Assembly (NCBI GenBank): GCA_937920495.1
Contig: CALEUQ010000034.1
Coordinates: 1 to 41,538, forward strand
From: an uncultured bacterium
Lineage (GTDB): Bacteria > Spirochaetota > UBA4802 > UB4802
Reading direction: 5' to 3'
DNA length: 41,538 nt
Shown: piece after piece, positions 17,261 to 25,652 of the stretch
How positions within the stretch are numbered: position 1 is the first letter of the stretch
How the letters are laid out: every line of letters starts with the position of its first letter
Notes under the pieces: model-generated
Told to the model about the DNA's origin: nothing
Databases searched by the model: none
Seen by the model: the letters and a program-made list of their open reading frames with translations, nothing else
Translations under genes and position numbers: made by a program

Positions 17261-17287
17261 ATTTACTATGCTCCTTTTGTGTTATTT

Positions 17288-18334
17288 TCAATCATGCTTT
17301 TCGGCCTGGTATGAGCCCAATACTTTTAAGAATATGGTTTCATGTTTCATTGCTTCCAGTGCCCTCTCTACAACAGGGTCAGTTCTGTGCCCGTTAAAAT
17401 CAATGAAAAAGTTATATGCCCACATCTTTTTCTTATCAGGGCGAGACTCTATCATTGTCATATTAATGCCATGTTCGCTGAATGGTTTTAGTAGCTTATA
17501 TAATGCACCTGGCTGGTCTTTCACTGCACATACTATTGAAGTCTTATCATTTCCTGTTGGTGGATTATCGTGTTTTCCCAACACAAGAAAGCGCGTATAA
17601 TTTTGCCGTGAATCTTCAATGCCATCAGCAATGATGTTAAGATTATATATCTTAGCAGAAATATTTGATGCGATAGCCGCTGAGTATTTATCCCATGATG
17701 CAGTTTCAGCAGCCCTGGCAGTAGAATTAACCTGATTTATTTCCACATTAGGCAAATTTGCTTTAAGCCAGTTTTTACATTGCGCCAGTGACTGTGGGTG
17801 TGAATATATCTTTTTTATCTTTTCCATGCTGTCACATACTGACAGCAGGCTATAGGTGATTCTCAGTGACTTTTCCGACACAATTTTTAAATCAGTATCA
17901 AGGAATTCATCCATAGTGTAGGTGACCGCACCTTCAGTACTGTTCTCAATTGGAACTACCCCAAATGTTGCTCTGCCGGTCTCAACCTCATCAAACACAT
18001 CCGAGATAGTCCTGTGCGGTATAGCATCTATACTATCTCCAAAAATCTCCAGCAGTGCAATGTGGGTAAAGGTTCCCACCGGCCCTAAGTATGCAACTTT
18101 AAGTGGGCGTGCCGCTGAAAGAGCCACAGAAAATATTTCCGTTGCAATTTTTTCTATTACCTCAGCAGTAAGCGGCGGCCTGGCATATTGCTTAAGATGC
18201 GAAATTATTTTTGCTTTAACAGGAAAAATACACTGTTCACCTTCTTTTATAATATTCTGCAATTCTTTGCTGTATGTTTCCGTCAGCCGGGATAATGATT
18301 CTATTATGTCCTTTTCAAAACTGGTTGTGTCCAT
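17288..18334 (-). CDS. pheA: Prephenate dehydratase with degenerate N-terminal domain
   Basis: This 348-residue protein converts prephenate to phenylpyruvate. The dehydratase domain starts at KVAYLGPVGTFTHIALLEIF (about residue 80) and holds VPIENSTEGAVTYTMDEFL; the C-terminal ACT domain reads DQPGALYKLLKPF, then MIESRPDKK, so phenylalanine feedback is likely. The first 75 residues sit where an AroQ chorismate mutase would be, and keep its last helix pattern (PLTAEVIEKIATEIFSVALS) but not the usual Arg/Lys active-site residues. The ATG at 18334 has a GAGGAA site inside the scpB end; the TTG five codons upstream is less likely. Confidence 0.92.
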   Translation of the reverse strand: MDTTSFEKDIIESLSRLTETYSKELQNIIKEGEQCIFPVKAKIISHLKQYARPPLTAEVIEKIATEIFSVALSAARPLKVAYLGPVGTFTHIALLEIFGDSIDAIPHRTISDVFDEVETGRATFGVVPIENSTEGAVTYTMDEFLDTDLKIVSEKSLRITYSLLSVCDSMEKIKKIYSHPQSLAQCKNWLKANLPNVEINQVNSTARAAETASWDKYSAAIASNISAKIYNLNIIADGIEDSRQNYTRFLVLGKHDNPPTGNDKTSIVCAVKDQPGALYKLLKPFSEHGINMTMIESRPDKKKMWAYNFFIDFNGHRTDPVVERALEAMKHETIFLKVLGSYQAEKHD

Positions 18335-18335
18335 A

Positions 18336-18968
18336 TCATTCCTCTTCAAAGTTAAATTCTTTAATTTCAGACAGCTTTGGCAGGTCAGATAATTTATTTA
18401 AGCCAAAATATCGCAAAAACTCATCGGTTGTGCCATATAATAATGGCCTTCCGGGAACATCTTTCCTGCCAACTGGCTTGATTAAGTTTTTGCGCATAAG
18501 TGCTGCTACCATCATTCTGGATGACACACCACGCAATTCCTCAATCTCGGCAAGCATGATGGGCTGTTTATATGCAATAATTGCCAATGTCTCCAGCATA
18601 CCTTTTGATAATGTTTCTTTTTTCTTATATCCCATGACCTGGCGCAATTGGTTTGCAAATCTGGGATTGGTAACAAACTGATATCCTCCCGATACTTCTA
18701 CAATTTTTATACCCTTATCCCTGTCTTCATACTCATCTATAAGAGAATCAATTATTATCTTTACCTGCGTTGCATTTATACCTAACTGTTTTGTAATAAA
18801 CTGCAGAGGGACAGGTTCGGCTGATACAAAAAGTATTGCTTCTATTATGCCAAAAAGATCATCACTATCGCTTTCTTCAAACACCACGCCACTTACGTCA
18901 TCGTCTCCCCCGGCATCAATACGATCTGATTTTAATTCAATATCTTCATTTATGATATCGTCACTCAT
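18336..18968 (-). CDS. scpB: Segregation and condensation protein B
   Basis: This 210-residue kleisin-associated protein forms the SMC-ScpA-ScpB condensin with ScpA. Two winged-helix domains are visible: ESDSDDLFGIIEAILFVSAEP begins the first, and ETLSKGMLETLAIIAYKQPI with LRGVSSRMMVAALMRKNLI forms the second. It has an acidic N-terminal tail of about 30 residues. It starts 21 bp after scpA and ends 1 bp before the pheA ATG. Confidence 0.95.
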   Translation of the reverse strand: MSDDIINEDIELKSDRIDAGGDDDVSGVVFEESDSDDLFGIIEAILFVSAEPVPLQFITKQLGINATQVKIIIDSLIDEYEDRDKGIKIVEVSGGYQFVTNPRFANQLRQVMGYKKKETLSKGMLETLAIIAYKQPIMLAEIEELRGVSSRMMVAALMRKNLIKPVGRKDVPGRPLLYGTTDEFLRYFGLNKLSDLPKLSEIKEFNFEEE

Positions 18969-18989
18969 ACTATTTCCCTGCTAGCGGTT

Positions 18990-19739
18990 TTAATGCAAAA
19001 TATCAACTTTGTCTAAATCCTTTTTAAATATGTAGATGCTCCCAAACTGCGCGTGTTGTAACACAGCAACAGCTCCTACACGAGTCATTTCCAGCAATGC
19101 CAGCAATGTAACAACAACTTCCATTCTTCCCGTATTCTGTGAAAACATCTCATGAAATTCTATTTTATCCTTGTCATGCAACATGCTCACCAGTAACATT
19201 ATCCGGTCGCTCACAAGGATTTCATCAAATACTATCCTTTGCTGCTCAATCTCCTTTTCTGCTTCCAGCACATCAACAAACGCATTCAGGAGATCAAAAA
19301 GATTAACTGCAATATATACATCCTCTTCAACATCTAAAGGAGGTACCTGCCTGGTAAATACATCTGATTGCATCTGGTGCAATTTCAATAAATTTTTGGA
19401 TGCTATCTGGTATTTTTTATATTCCAGTAGTTTCTGTATAAGTTCAGGCGGAAGTGGTGGAACAAAAAATTCATCTCCAATATCAGTACCCGGCAACAAG
19501 GCTTTTGATTTATAATAAAGTAATTCACTGGCCATTACAATAAATTCCATGGCAACGGGGATGTTAATCCGTTCCATCAACCTCAAATATCCCAGATATT
19601 GTTCGGTAATGTCAGCAATGGAAACCTGTGTTATTTCTATCTTTGACTTTTTAATAAGATCCCACAATAAATCAAGCGGGCCTTCAAAATTTTCAATGTG
19701 TAAAATACATTGCACATCATTGTTATCTGGTGTTATCAT
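18990..19739 (-). CDS. scpA: Segregation and condensation protein A
   Basis: This 249-residue kleisin bridges the SMC heads. It has the ScpA hallmark FEGPLDLLWDLIKKSKIEIT at the N-terminus, then ADITEQYLGYL and AMEFIVMASELLYYKSKALL, and a C-terminal winged helix (VVTLLALLEMTRVGAVAVLQ). I choose the ATG at 19739; a TTG two codons upstream extends the frame trivially. No strong ribosome site is seen, but a promoter lies at 19772-19800. The smc gene is not in the window. Confidence 0.95.
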   Translation of the reverse strand: MITPDNNDVQCILHIENFEGPLDLLWDLIKKSKIEITQVSIADITEQYLGYLRLMERINIPVAMEFIVMASELLYYKSKALLPGTDIGDEFFVPPLPPELIQKLLEYKKYQIASKNLLKLHQMQSDVFTRQVPPLDVEEDVYIAVNLFDLLNAFVDVLEAEKEIEQQRIVFDEILVSDRIMLLVSMLHDKDKIEFHEMFSQNTGRMEVVVTLLALLEMTRVGAVAVLQHAQFGSIYIFKKDLDKVDILH

Positions 19740-19771
19740 ACTCAAAAAGTACTACAGTTTATTTTATTATG

Positions 19772-19800
19772 GTTATATATTAAATGTTAAAAACAGACAA
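19772..19800 (-). promoter_or_regulatory. Promoter for the scpA operon
   Basis: On the minus strand TTGTCT (19800-19795) is followed by a 17-nt spacer and TATAAC (19777-19772), about 33 nt before the scpA ATG. The remainder of the 19746-19899 gap is AT-rich with no other clear signal. Confidence 0.4.
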
Positions 19801-19899
19801 TTAATGATAATTGGTATATTTATGCAACGAAAATTAATTTTTTTTAAGCTATCTATTAAAAAACCAAAAAATATCAAGCTAAAAACAGGAATGGTTGTG

Positions 19900-20259
19900 C
19901 TATGCCAATGCCTTTTCAGCAGCTTTCTGAAGTCGTTCCGGAGGGAATGGTTTAACGACAAAATCTTTCACACCTATTTTTATGGCCCGTGTTAATAAAT
20001 TTTCCTGCCCTAATGCTGTTACCATAATTATTCTTGCGTTAGGATCAAACTGTAGAATTTCTTCTGCTGCTTCAATGCCATCTTTCTCGCGCATGGTGAT
20101 ATCCATTGTCACAAGGTCAGGCCGCAACTTTTTGTAAAGCTGTACTGCTTCCACTCCATTTTCAGCTTCTCCGATTATCTCATGGCCTTTGGGTACCAGT
20201 GCATCTTTGACAAGGGTCCGCATAAACTTAGCATCATCAACTATCAGTATTTTAGCCAT
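19900..20259 (-). CDS. cheY: Chemotaxis response regulator CheY
   Basis: This 119-residue single receiver domain has the acidic pair in ILIVDDAKFMRTL, phospho-acceptor Asp in RPDLVTMDITM, the switch Thr/Ser region MVTALGQ and the invariant Lys in FVVKPFPP. Phosphorylated by CheA, such proteins bind the flagellar switch. It is the last gene after cheW-cheA-cheB, separated from cheB by about 230 bp, so it may have its own promoter. Confidence 0.92.
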   Translation of the reverse strand: MAKILIVDDAKFMRTLVKDALVPKGHEIIGEAENGVEAVQLYKKLRPDLVTMDITMREKDGIEAAEEILQFDPNARIIMVTALGQENLLTRAIKIGVKDFVVKPFPPERLQKAAEKALA

Positions 20260-20361
20260 AAAATTACCCCGCAGTATTAAATATCCCTATTCCATAATCC
20301 AGTACATAATCTTAAATACATAATACCGATATGCCTTTATCATTCAAGAAAAAATTTTTAT

Positions 20362-20383
20362 AATTTGCAAAAATTTGCAAATT
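20362..20383. repeat. Two tandem AATTTGCAAA units upstream of cheY
   Basis: AATTTGCAAA occurs twice head to tail, and the second unit with the next two bases forms the perfect palindrome AATTTGCAAATT (20372-20383). It lies about 100 nt before cheY in the cheB-cheY gap. It could be a regulator site; no known operator is recognised. Confidence 0.4.
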
Positions 20384-20487
20384 ATTTCAAGATGCATTTT
20401 GTCAGAATGCCCTGCCAAAATCTAATAATTAATACACAGTATACGTGCTGTTAAAAACTAACCAGGTTATTCTTACATTTTTTATAA

Positions 20488-21534
20488 TCAAATATGAGAA
20501 ATAATCTCCTCAGGTATTGCATCCAGTTTCACAACAGCATCCACTGCCCCCATCTCAACTGCCACCCTGTTCATGCCATACACAACGGATGTTGATTCAT
20601 CCTGAGCAATGGTATAACCACCATTATTATGAATCTCCTTTATTCCACTGGCACCATCCCGCCCCATCCCCGTCATAATGACACCAATAACATTAGAGGA
20701 CTCTGCTTTTGCCAGAGAATGAAAAAGTACGTCTGCTGAAGGTCTGTGTCCGGAAACCTTCTCTGCCTGTGACAGGCGTATGACGCGGATATCATCCTTT
20801 TTTTCAACCACAATATGAGAATCCCCTGGTGCTATATATACACAACCATTCAATACTTTTTCGCCATCCTCAGCTTCTTTTACCGAAACATTGCATAAGC
20901 TGTCCAATCTTTCAGCAAATGCTCTGGTAAAGCCTGGAGGCATGTGCTGTACTACCAGGATCGGGGAGGGAAAATTTTTGGGCAACTTTTGTAATACTCG
21001 TTGTAATGCTGAAGGCCCACCGGTTGATGTGCCAATACCAACAATCTTTCTTTTATTTTCATGCACCCCGGTAACTGATAGTTTTTCAGTTTCAGGCACT
21101 TCTTCACTTTTCCTCACATGTATATTAAGTGAAGCCTTTGCTACTGCTCTAACTTTACTAATAAGAAGCTCTGCGATATCATCCATACTCATTGCCAGAA
21201 CAGTTGAAGGTTTAGGGATAAAATCAACCGCGCCATATTCCAATGCCTTAAATGTTGCTTCAGCCCCATATTGTGTTAATACACTCATCATGATAACAGG
21301 CTTGGGATTTGTTTTTATAATTTCCTGTAAAGCTTCAAGCCCATTCATAATGGGCATTTCAATATCCATGGTTATGACATCAGGATTTAAAGTAAGATTT
21401 TTAAATACAGCCGATTTCCCGTTATTTGCCGTACCAATGACTTCTATTTCTTTATCACTTTCAAGAATATCAGAAATTACTTTTCTGACCAGGGCAGAAT
21501 CATCAACAACCAGAACCTTTATTTTTCCTGACAT
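20488..21534 (-). CDS. cheB: Chemotaxis methylesterase/response regulator CheB
   Basis: This 348-residue protein has an N-terminal receiver domain (LVVDDSALVRKV, phospho-Asp in VITMDIEMPIMNG, Lys in DFIPKPS) and a C-terminal methylesterase domain. The catalytic triad regions are GIGTSTGGPSAL (Ser), LVVQHMPPGFT (His) and VIMTGMGRDGASG (Asp). It demethylates or deamidates chemoreceptors for adaptation. It starts 5 bp after the cheA stop. The partner cheR and any receptor are not in the window. Confidence 0.96.
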   Translation of the reverse strand: MSGKIKVLVVDDSALVRKVISDILESDKEIEVIGTANNGKSAVFKNLTLNPDVITMDIEMPIMNGLEALQEIIKTNPKPVIMMSVLTQYGAEATFKALEYGAVDFIPKPSTVLAMSMDDIAELLISKVRAVAKASLNIHVRKSEEVPETEKLSVTGVHENKRKIVGIGTSTGGPSALQRVLQKLPKNFPSPILVVQHMPPGFTRAFAERLDSLCNVSVKEAEDGEKVLNGCVYIAPGDSHIVVEKKDDIRVIRLSQAEKVSGHRPSADVLFHSLAKAESSNVIGVIMTGMGRDGASGIKEIHNNGGYTIAQDESTSVVYGMNRVAVEMGAVDAVVKLDAIPEEIISHI

Positions 21535-21539
21535 ACAAT

Positions 21540-24500
21540 TTAATTACGCAACCTTTCCACTATGGTAGCTAATGATGACGTTGTTGGCATAATCAGAAGC
21601 TTGCCAATCACCCTGTCATCCTGATGGAAGAATTCAGTATCCATCACAAGCGCATACTCATTTTCTGCTGTGTGGAAGGCCAGTATTGAATCTAAAATTG
21701 ATTGCATATAATCATGCACCACTGAAGGCACGGTAGGTTTTATGGCCATTTCAATCTTATCAGCAAAGGCATTCACTACTGCCGAACCAACAATGTTAGT
21801 TACTTCTTTTAACACCGATTCGCCATCTTCAGTAAGGGAATGTGTACTGCCCTGAGGCAATCCCAGCAGCATGTCCACCAGCTCATATCCCGAGTCTTCC
21901 CTTAAACTGAATAAAATTGTTCCATTAATCTGCCCCACTATGGGCATATAGACACCCAGATACACACTATCAACATCACCTAATGATTGTGGTATAGACT
22001 CAATAGCAAGAACCGAAACATCGGGTATTGATAAATCCACCCTTCTGTTAATTATTTTTGAAAGCGATTCAGCAGCATCTGTGATACCCACATTAGCAAG
22101 GACCTGGACTTTTGCTAAATCATCATCGGATATGCCTAACTTCTGGTATATCTCATCATTTTTGCCCAATGTGGTCTTTATTTTTTCTTTCAATTCAGTT
22201 TTAAATTCCTCAAGTGCACCCTGTACTTTCTTTTCAATTACATCATCCATGCCCAATTCTAGATCTTTTGAATGTTCTTTATATTCTTCAACTTCAACTA
22301 TCTCCTCTGGTTCTTTTTTGAACACAATATCTTCTTTGATAGGCATTTCTTTTTCAATAAGGGCTTGCCTGATTTCCTTTTTTGATTGAGTATCGATAGT
22401 TTCTTTGACACGCTCTTCCCTGGCAGTAGCTTCAGCCTTTACAACCTCTACTGTTGCCTGTTTTGCACCCAACACTCGCTGTTTTTCTCTAAATGAAAAA
22501 GTATCCTGTTGCATAATTACTTTATTAATCATAGAAGAAATATCAAGTATCAGACATATACTTCCATCACCCAGTATTGAAGCACCGGCAAGCCCTGCAA
22601 CGGTCCTGTAATTCTGTTCCAGTGATTTAATAACAATTTCCTGTTTACCTTCCAGAAGATCCACAACTATCCCTATCTTCCTGTTACCATAACCAACTAT
22701 AACAACTGGCATTCGCTCGTTGTGTGCAAGATTGCTTTCTATACCAACAAAATTGTTCAACCGTATAAGTGATAAGATCTCACCTCTAAGGTTTATCACT
22801 TCATGACCTTCTATGGTAGTAATCTCATCTGGTAGTATTTTGATTGTTTCTATAACATCTGAAAGTGGTATGGCATATAATTCTCTTTGCACTCTGACCA
22901 TTATGGCAGGTATGATTGCAAGTGTTAACGGAAAGCCAAGAATAAACCTGGTGCCCATACCAGGTTCACTTTCAATAGCAACACTGCCATTGAGCTCATT
23001 AACCGTTTCCTGCACAACGTTCATTCCAACGCCTCTCCCGGATATATCAGTGACAACATCAGAAGTAGAAAAACCTGGAGTAAATATAAAATTATATATT
23101 TCGTCTTTATCCATATTTGCTAACATTTCAGGAGTTGCCAATCCCCTTTCTATTGCTTTTGCCTTTATTTTCTTAAGATCCAGGCCTCTCCCATCATCAC
23201 TCACTTCAACAAATATCTGATTGCCACCCTGATACGCATTCAGCGTTATTGTAGCAATTTCAGGCTTCTTTTGTTGACGACGTTCTTCAGCAGATTCAAT
23301 TCCATGATCAACAGCATTTCGTATAAGATGCATCAGGGGCTCACCAATAACATCAATAACTTTCTTGTCTAATTCTGTTTCTTCGCCTTTAATTTCCAGA
23401 ACAACCTTTTTATCAAATTCTTTTGCCAGGTCACGGACCAATCGGTTAAACCTTGAGAATACCTGACCAATAGGCACCATCCTGGTTTTCATTATGCCAC
23501 TCTGTAAATCCTTGGCAATACGTGACATCTGTTCCATTCGGTTTTTGAACTCATTGATGATGCTTTTATCTATATTCAAACGCCGCATTTCTTCATATAA
23601 TTTATAAAAGCCTGAATTTGCTATAACAAGTTCTCCAACATTATTTAACAACTGATCAAGCTTCTCTACCGAAACCTTAACCGTTCTAAGCTGCAAAGTT
23701 TTTTTGTCGTCTTTTGACCTGATTATAATATCATCTTTTTCCTCTTCTTCAGAAATAATATCTTCAACAATCTCTGGCTTCTTCATTTCAGTCTGTGGTT
23801 TTTCCTCAAAAAGAGTTTCCCGCTCATGATATTTGAGAGCAACCTTATTATCCTTTTTTACCAATTCAATCTTCCTGAGATCTATCCTATTAACCTGATC
23901 AACTTCACACGCTTTCTTTAATTCTTCAACTGTAGCATTAGTTAATAAAATTATCTGTACCCTGTTATCAAATTCTGGCATTGAAACTTCTTCAATTGTG
24001 GGGATAGTAACCAGAATATCAGCTATCTTTTCCAGATTGGTTAAAACCAGCTGTACTTTTAATGATTTCATGGCAGCATCGGGATCAAGTGTAATGGCAA
24101 TCTCACAGCACGAAAGCCCATTATTAATACCATCACGTATATCTTTGATAATATTCGCTGATAACTGTATCTTTTTTGTTGTGGGGGTTTCTTTAGCTTC
24201 TACTGCTTCTTTCTTTTCTTCCTGACTGCCCTGATTACCAACCGAATCAATCTTCTTTACTAAAGATGAAAAATCTTTAGAAGGTGGATTCCCCGAGGAA
24301 ACCTCTCTTATGACATCATTGATAACATCAAAACATTGAAATAACACATCTACAATAGCAGGGGTTACCTTCATAACCTTATCACGAATACCCTGAAGGA
24401 GATTTTCCATCTTATGAGCCAGGTTGCTCAAATCAGTTAGCCCTACAAAAGCTGCAGAGCTTTTAAGCGAATGCGCGGCCCTGAAAATGTTATTTATAAT

Positions 24501-24614
24501 CTCATCGTCAGAAGGATCATTTTCAAGCTTCAGTAAGTTTTGATTAAGTTCCTGTAAAAGTTCATCAGCTTCTTCCAGAAACATATCCTGATATTCACCT
24601 AAGGAAAAGCCCAT
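21540..24614 (-). CDS. cheA: Chemotaxis histidine kinase CheA fused to a C-terminal CheC-like phosphatase domain
   Basis: This 1024-residue protein is larger than usual CheA (650-750). In order: Hpt (phospho-His48 in FRAAHSLKSSA), a P2-like region (about 150-255), dimerisation helices (about 310-375), the HATPase (MHLIRNAVDHGIE; SGRGVGMNVVQE), a CheW-like domain, then a long charged linker (about 690-815) and a domain at about 820-1024. That last part follows the CheC pattern: VLANVGITDAAESLSK resembles the first CheC motif with its Glu replaced, and LKEVTNIVGSAVVNAF keeps the E-x2-N phosphatase motif. CheC normally dephosphorylates CheY-P as a free protein. The gene sits between cheW and cheB in one operon. 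Confidence 0.93.
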   Translation of the reverse strand: MGFSLGEYQDMFLEEADELLQELNQNLLKLENDPSDDEIINNIFRAAHSLKSSAAFVGLTDLSNLAHKMENLLQGIRDKVMKVTPAIVDVLFQCFDVINDVIREVSSGNPPSKDFSSLVKKIDSVGNQGSQEEKKEAVEAKETPTTKKIQLSANIIKDIRDGINNGLSCCEIAITLDPDAAMKSLKVQLVLTNLEKIADILVTIPTIEEVSMPEFDNRVQIILLTNATVEELKKACEVDQVNRIDLRKIELVKKDNKVALKYHERETLFEEKPQTEMKKPEIVEDIISEEEEKDDIIIRSKDDKKTLQLRTVKVSVEKLDQLLNNVGELVIANSGFYKLYEEMRRLNIDKSIINEFKNRMEQMSRIAKDLQSGIMKTRMVPIGQVFSRFNRLVRDLAKEFDKKVVLEIKGEETELDKKVIDVIGEPLMHLIRNAVDHGIESAEERRQQKKPEIATITLNAYQGGNQIFVEVSDDGRGLDLKKIKAKAIERGLATPEMLANMDKDEIYNFIFTPGFSTSDVVTDISGRGVGMNVVQETVNELNGSVAIESEPGMGTRFILGFPLTLAIIPAIMVRVQRELYAIPLSDVIETIKILPDEITTIEGHEVINLRGEILSLIRLNNFVGIESNLAHNERMPVVIVGYGNRKIGIVVDLLEGKQEIVIKSLEQNYRTVAGLAGASILGDGSICLILDISSMINKVIMQQDTFSFREKQRVLGAKQATVEVVKAEATAREERVKETIDTQSKKEIRQALIEKEMPIKEDIVFKKEPEEIVEVEEYKEHSKDLELGMDDVIEKKVQGALEEFKTELKEKIKTTLGKNDEIYQKLGISDDDLAKVQVLANVGITDAAESLSKIINRRVDLSIPDVSVLAIESIPQSLGDVDSVYLGVYMPIVGQINGTILFSLREDSGYELVDMLLGLPQGSTHSLTEDGESVLKEVTNIVGSAVVNAFADKIEMAIKPTVPSVVHDYMQSILDSILAFHTAENEYALVMDTEFFHQDDRVIGKLLIMPTTSSLATIVERLRN

Positions 24615-24637
24615 GTTTTCACCTCAAATATAAAAAA

Positions 24638-25135
24638 TCATTGCTCATCGCTGAATAGAATATTATCAAGACGAAGGATTACAATAAGCCTGTCCTGTAA
24701 CCTGCCAATACCACTTATAAATTCTGTTGAAATACCTTCAATCAGATCATGAGGCTCATCAATTCGTGAACGTGATAAACGTATAACCTGATGTACATTA
24801 TCTACCAGAAGACCTACTAATTTTTCGCCAATCTCAACAACAATAATCCTGCTTAGCTCGGTTAACGCAACCTGTTGCATGCCAAACCGCAACCGTATAT
24901 CAACTACAGGAATAACATTACCACGCAGATTAATTACACCTTTAATATATTCAGGTGTATTGGGAAGACGTGTGATTTCAGGAATTCGCAGTATCTCATG
25001 TACAGACAGGATATCAATGCCATATTCAATCTCATCAAGCTTAAAGCTTACCAGTTGAAGTATATCAAGGGAATCAGTATCATCAAGTACAGATTCAGCG
25101 GTTTTTGATGCAATATTTAATAATTCATTATTCAT
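24638..25135 (-). CDS. cheW: Chemotaxis coupling protein CheW
   Basis: This 165-residue SH3-like adaptor links chemoreceptors to CheA. The core reads LQLVSFKLDEIEYGIDILSV, EILRIPEITRLPNTPEYIKG and VINLRGNVIPVVDIRLRFGM, the CheW hallmark. About 25 extra residues precede the core. AAGGGTGG lies about 5 nt before the ATG. It is the first gene of the che operon; the AT-rich sequence upstream (25136-25220) holds possible but unclear promoter boxes. Confidence 0.95.
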   Translation of the reverse strand: MNNELLNIASKTAESVLDDTDSLDILQLVSFKLDEIEYGIDILSVHEILRIPEITRLPNTPEYIKGVINLRGNVIPVVDIRLRFGMQQVALTELSRIIVVEIGEKLVGLLVDNVHQVIRLSRSRIDEPHDLIEGISTEFISGIGRLQDRLIVILRLDNILFSDEQ

Positions 25136-25274
25136 AATCCACCCTTATAACACACCTAATTATACATCATTATAAATACTATGCTATATATTCAATATAA
25201 TTTCAACACAAAATTATTCAACTCTTAAAAAAGTTTATTTTATTACCCTCTTTACGGATTTTTGAGAAATAAGA

Positions 25275-25405
25275 TCTATCAATAGTTTGTAATCCAATTC
25301 GTATTACGTGCTGCTTCACGTTGTAAGTGTACGCATACCCTACAACAATCCCACTACCCCCGGCTTGTTTACTGTATGTATTCATCTTTCTACGGCGGGC
25401 GTTCC
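25275..25405 (-). repeat. Dispersed degenerate repeat, copy 2
   Basis: The minus strand aligns with 228-413 in two blocks (about 80% and 85% identity) but lacks the palindrome. A 66-codon minus-strand frame crosses it (25418-25218), but the frame is not shared with copy 1, which has stops and shifts, so I do not call a gene. The rest of the 517-bp gap 25136-25652 holds an AT-rich stretch next to cheW and the repeat array at 25447-25541. Confidence 0.7.
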
Positions 25406-25446
25406 TGAATAACATCATTTATGGCTACCTGTGATGATATAAAAAA

Positions 25447-25541
25447 GCATGGTTGCTGAGCTTGCCGAAGCATGGTTGCTGAGCCCCGTCGAAGCACGCC
25501 GTACTGAGTTTATCGAAGTACGCCGTACATCCCTGTACGGC
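25447..25541. repeat. REP-like array of three 23-24 bp units plus hairpin
   Basis: Three head-to-tail units (25447-25469, 25470-25493, 25494-25517) share the form GCANGNNGTNCTGAG followed by CGAA. The next bases form the perfect hairpin GCCGTAC-ATCCCT-GTACGGC (25522-25541). The TGAGCTTGYCGAAGCA core resembles a palindromic repeat seen between genes in many environmental bacteria. Confidence 0.75.
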
Positions 25542-25652
25542 ACGTGTATAGGGGCATTGTTAACTATTAATCATTGCATTAAAATTAACAGTACCTACAT
25601 TTATTCTTATTTTGCACAATTTTTCCAAAATTACGGAATGGGCCAGATTTTT

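Noticed and set aside
16869-17600. A 243-codon plus-strand frame opposite aroF and pheA
   Set aside because: It lies wholly antisense to two well-identified enzymes, shows no family likeness and crosses their boundary.
21540-24614. CheA as two merged genes by assembly error
   Set aside because: The frame is continuous through a long charged linker with no stop, start or ribosome site at the junction, so a true fusion is simpler.
25218-25418. A 66-codon minus-strand frame across repeat copy 2
   Set aside because: The sister copy does not keep the frame and no ribosome site is seen, so I list only the repeat.
25447-25541. A CRISPR array
   Set aside because: The units are contiguous without spacers and no cas genes are present.
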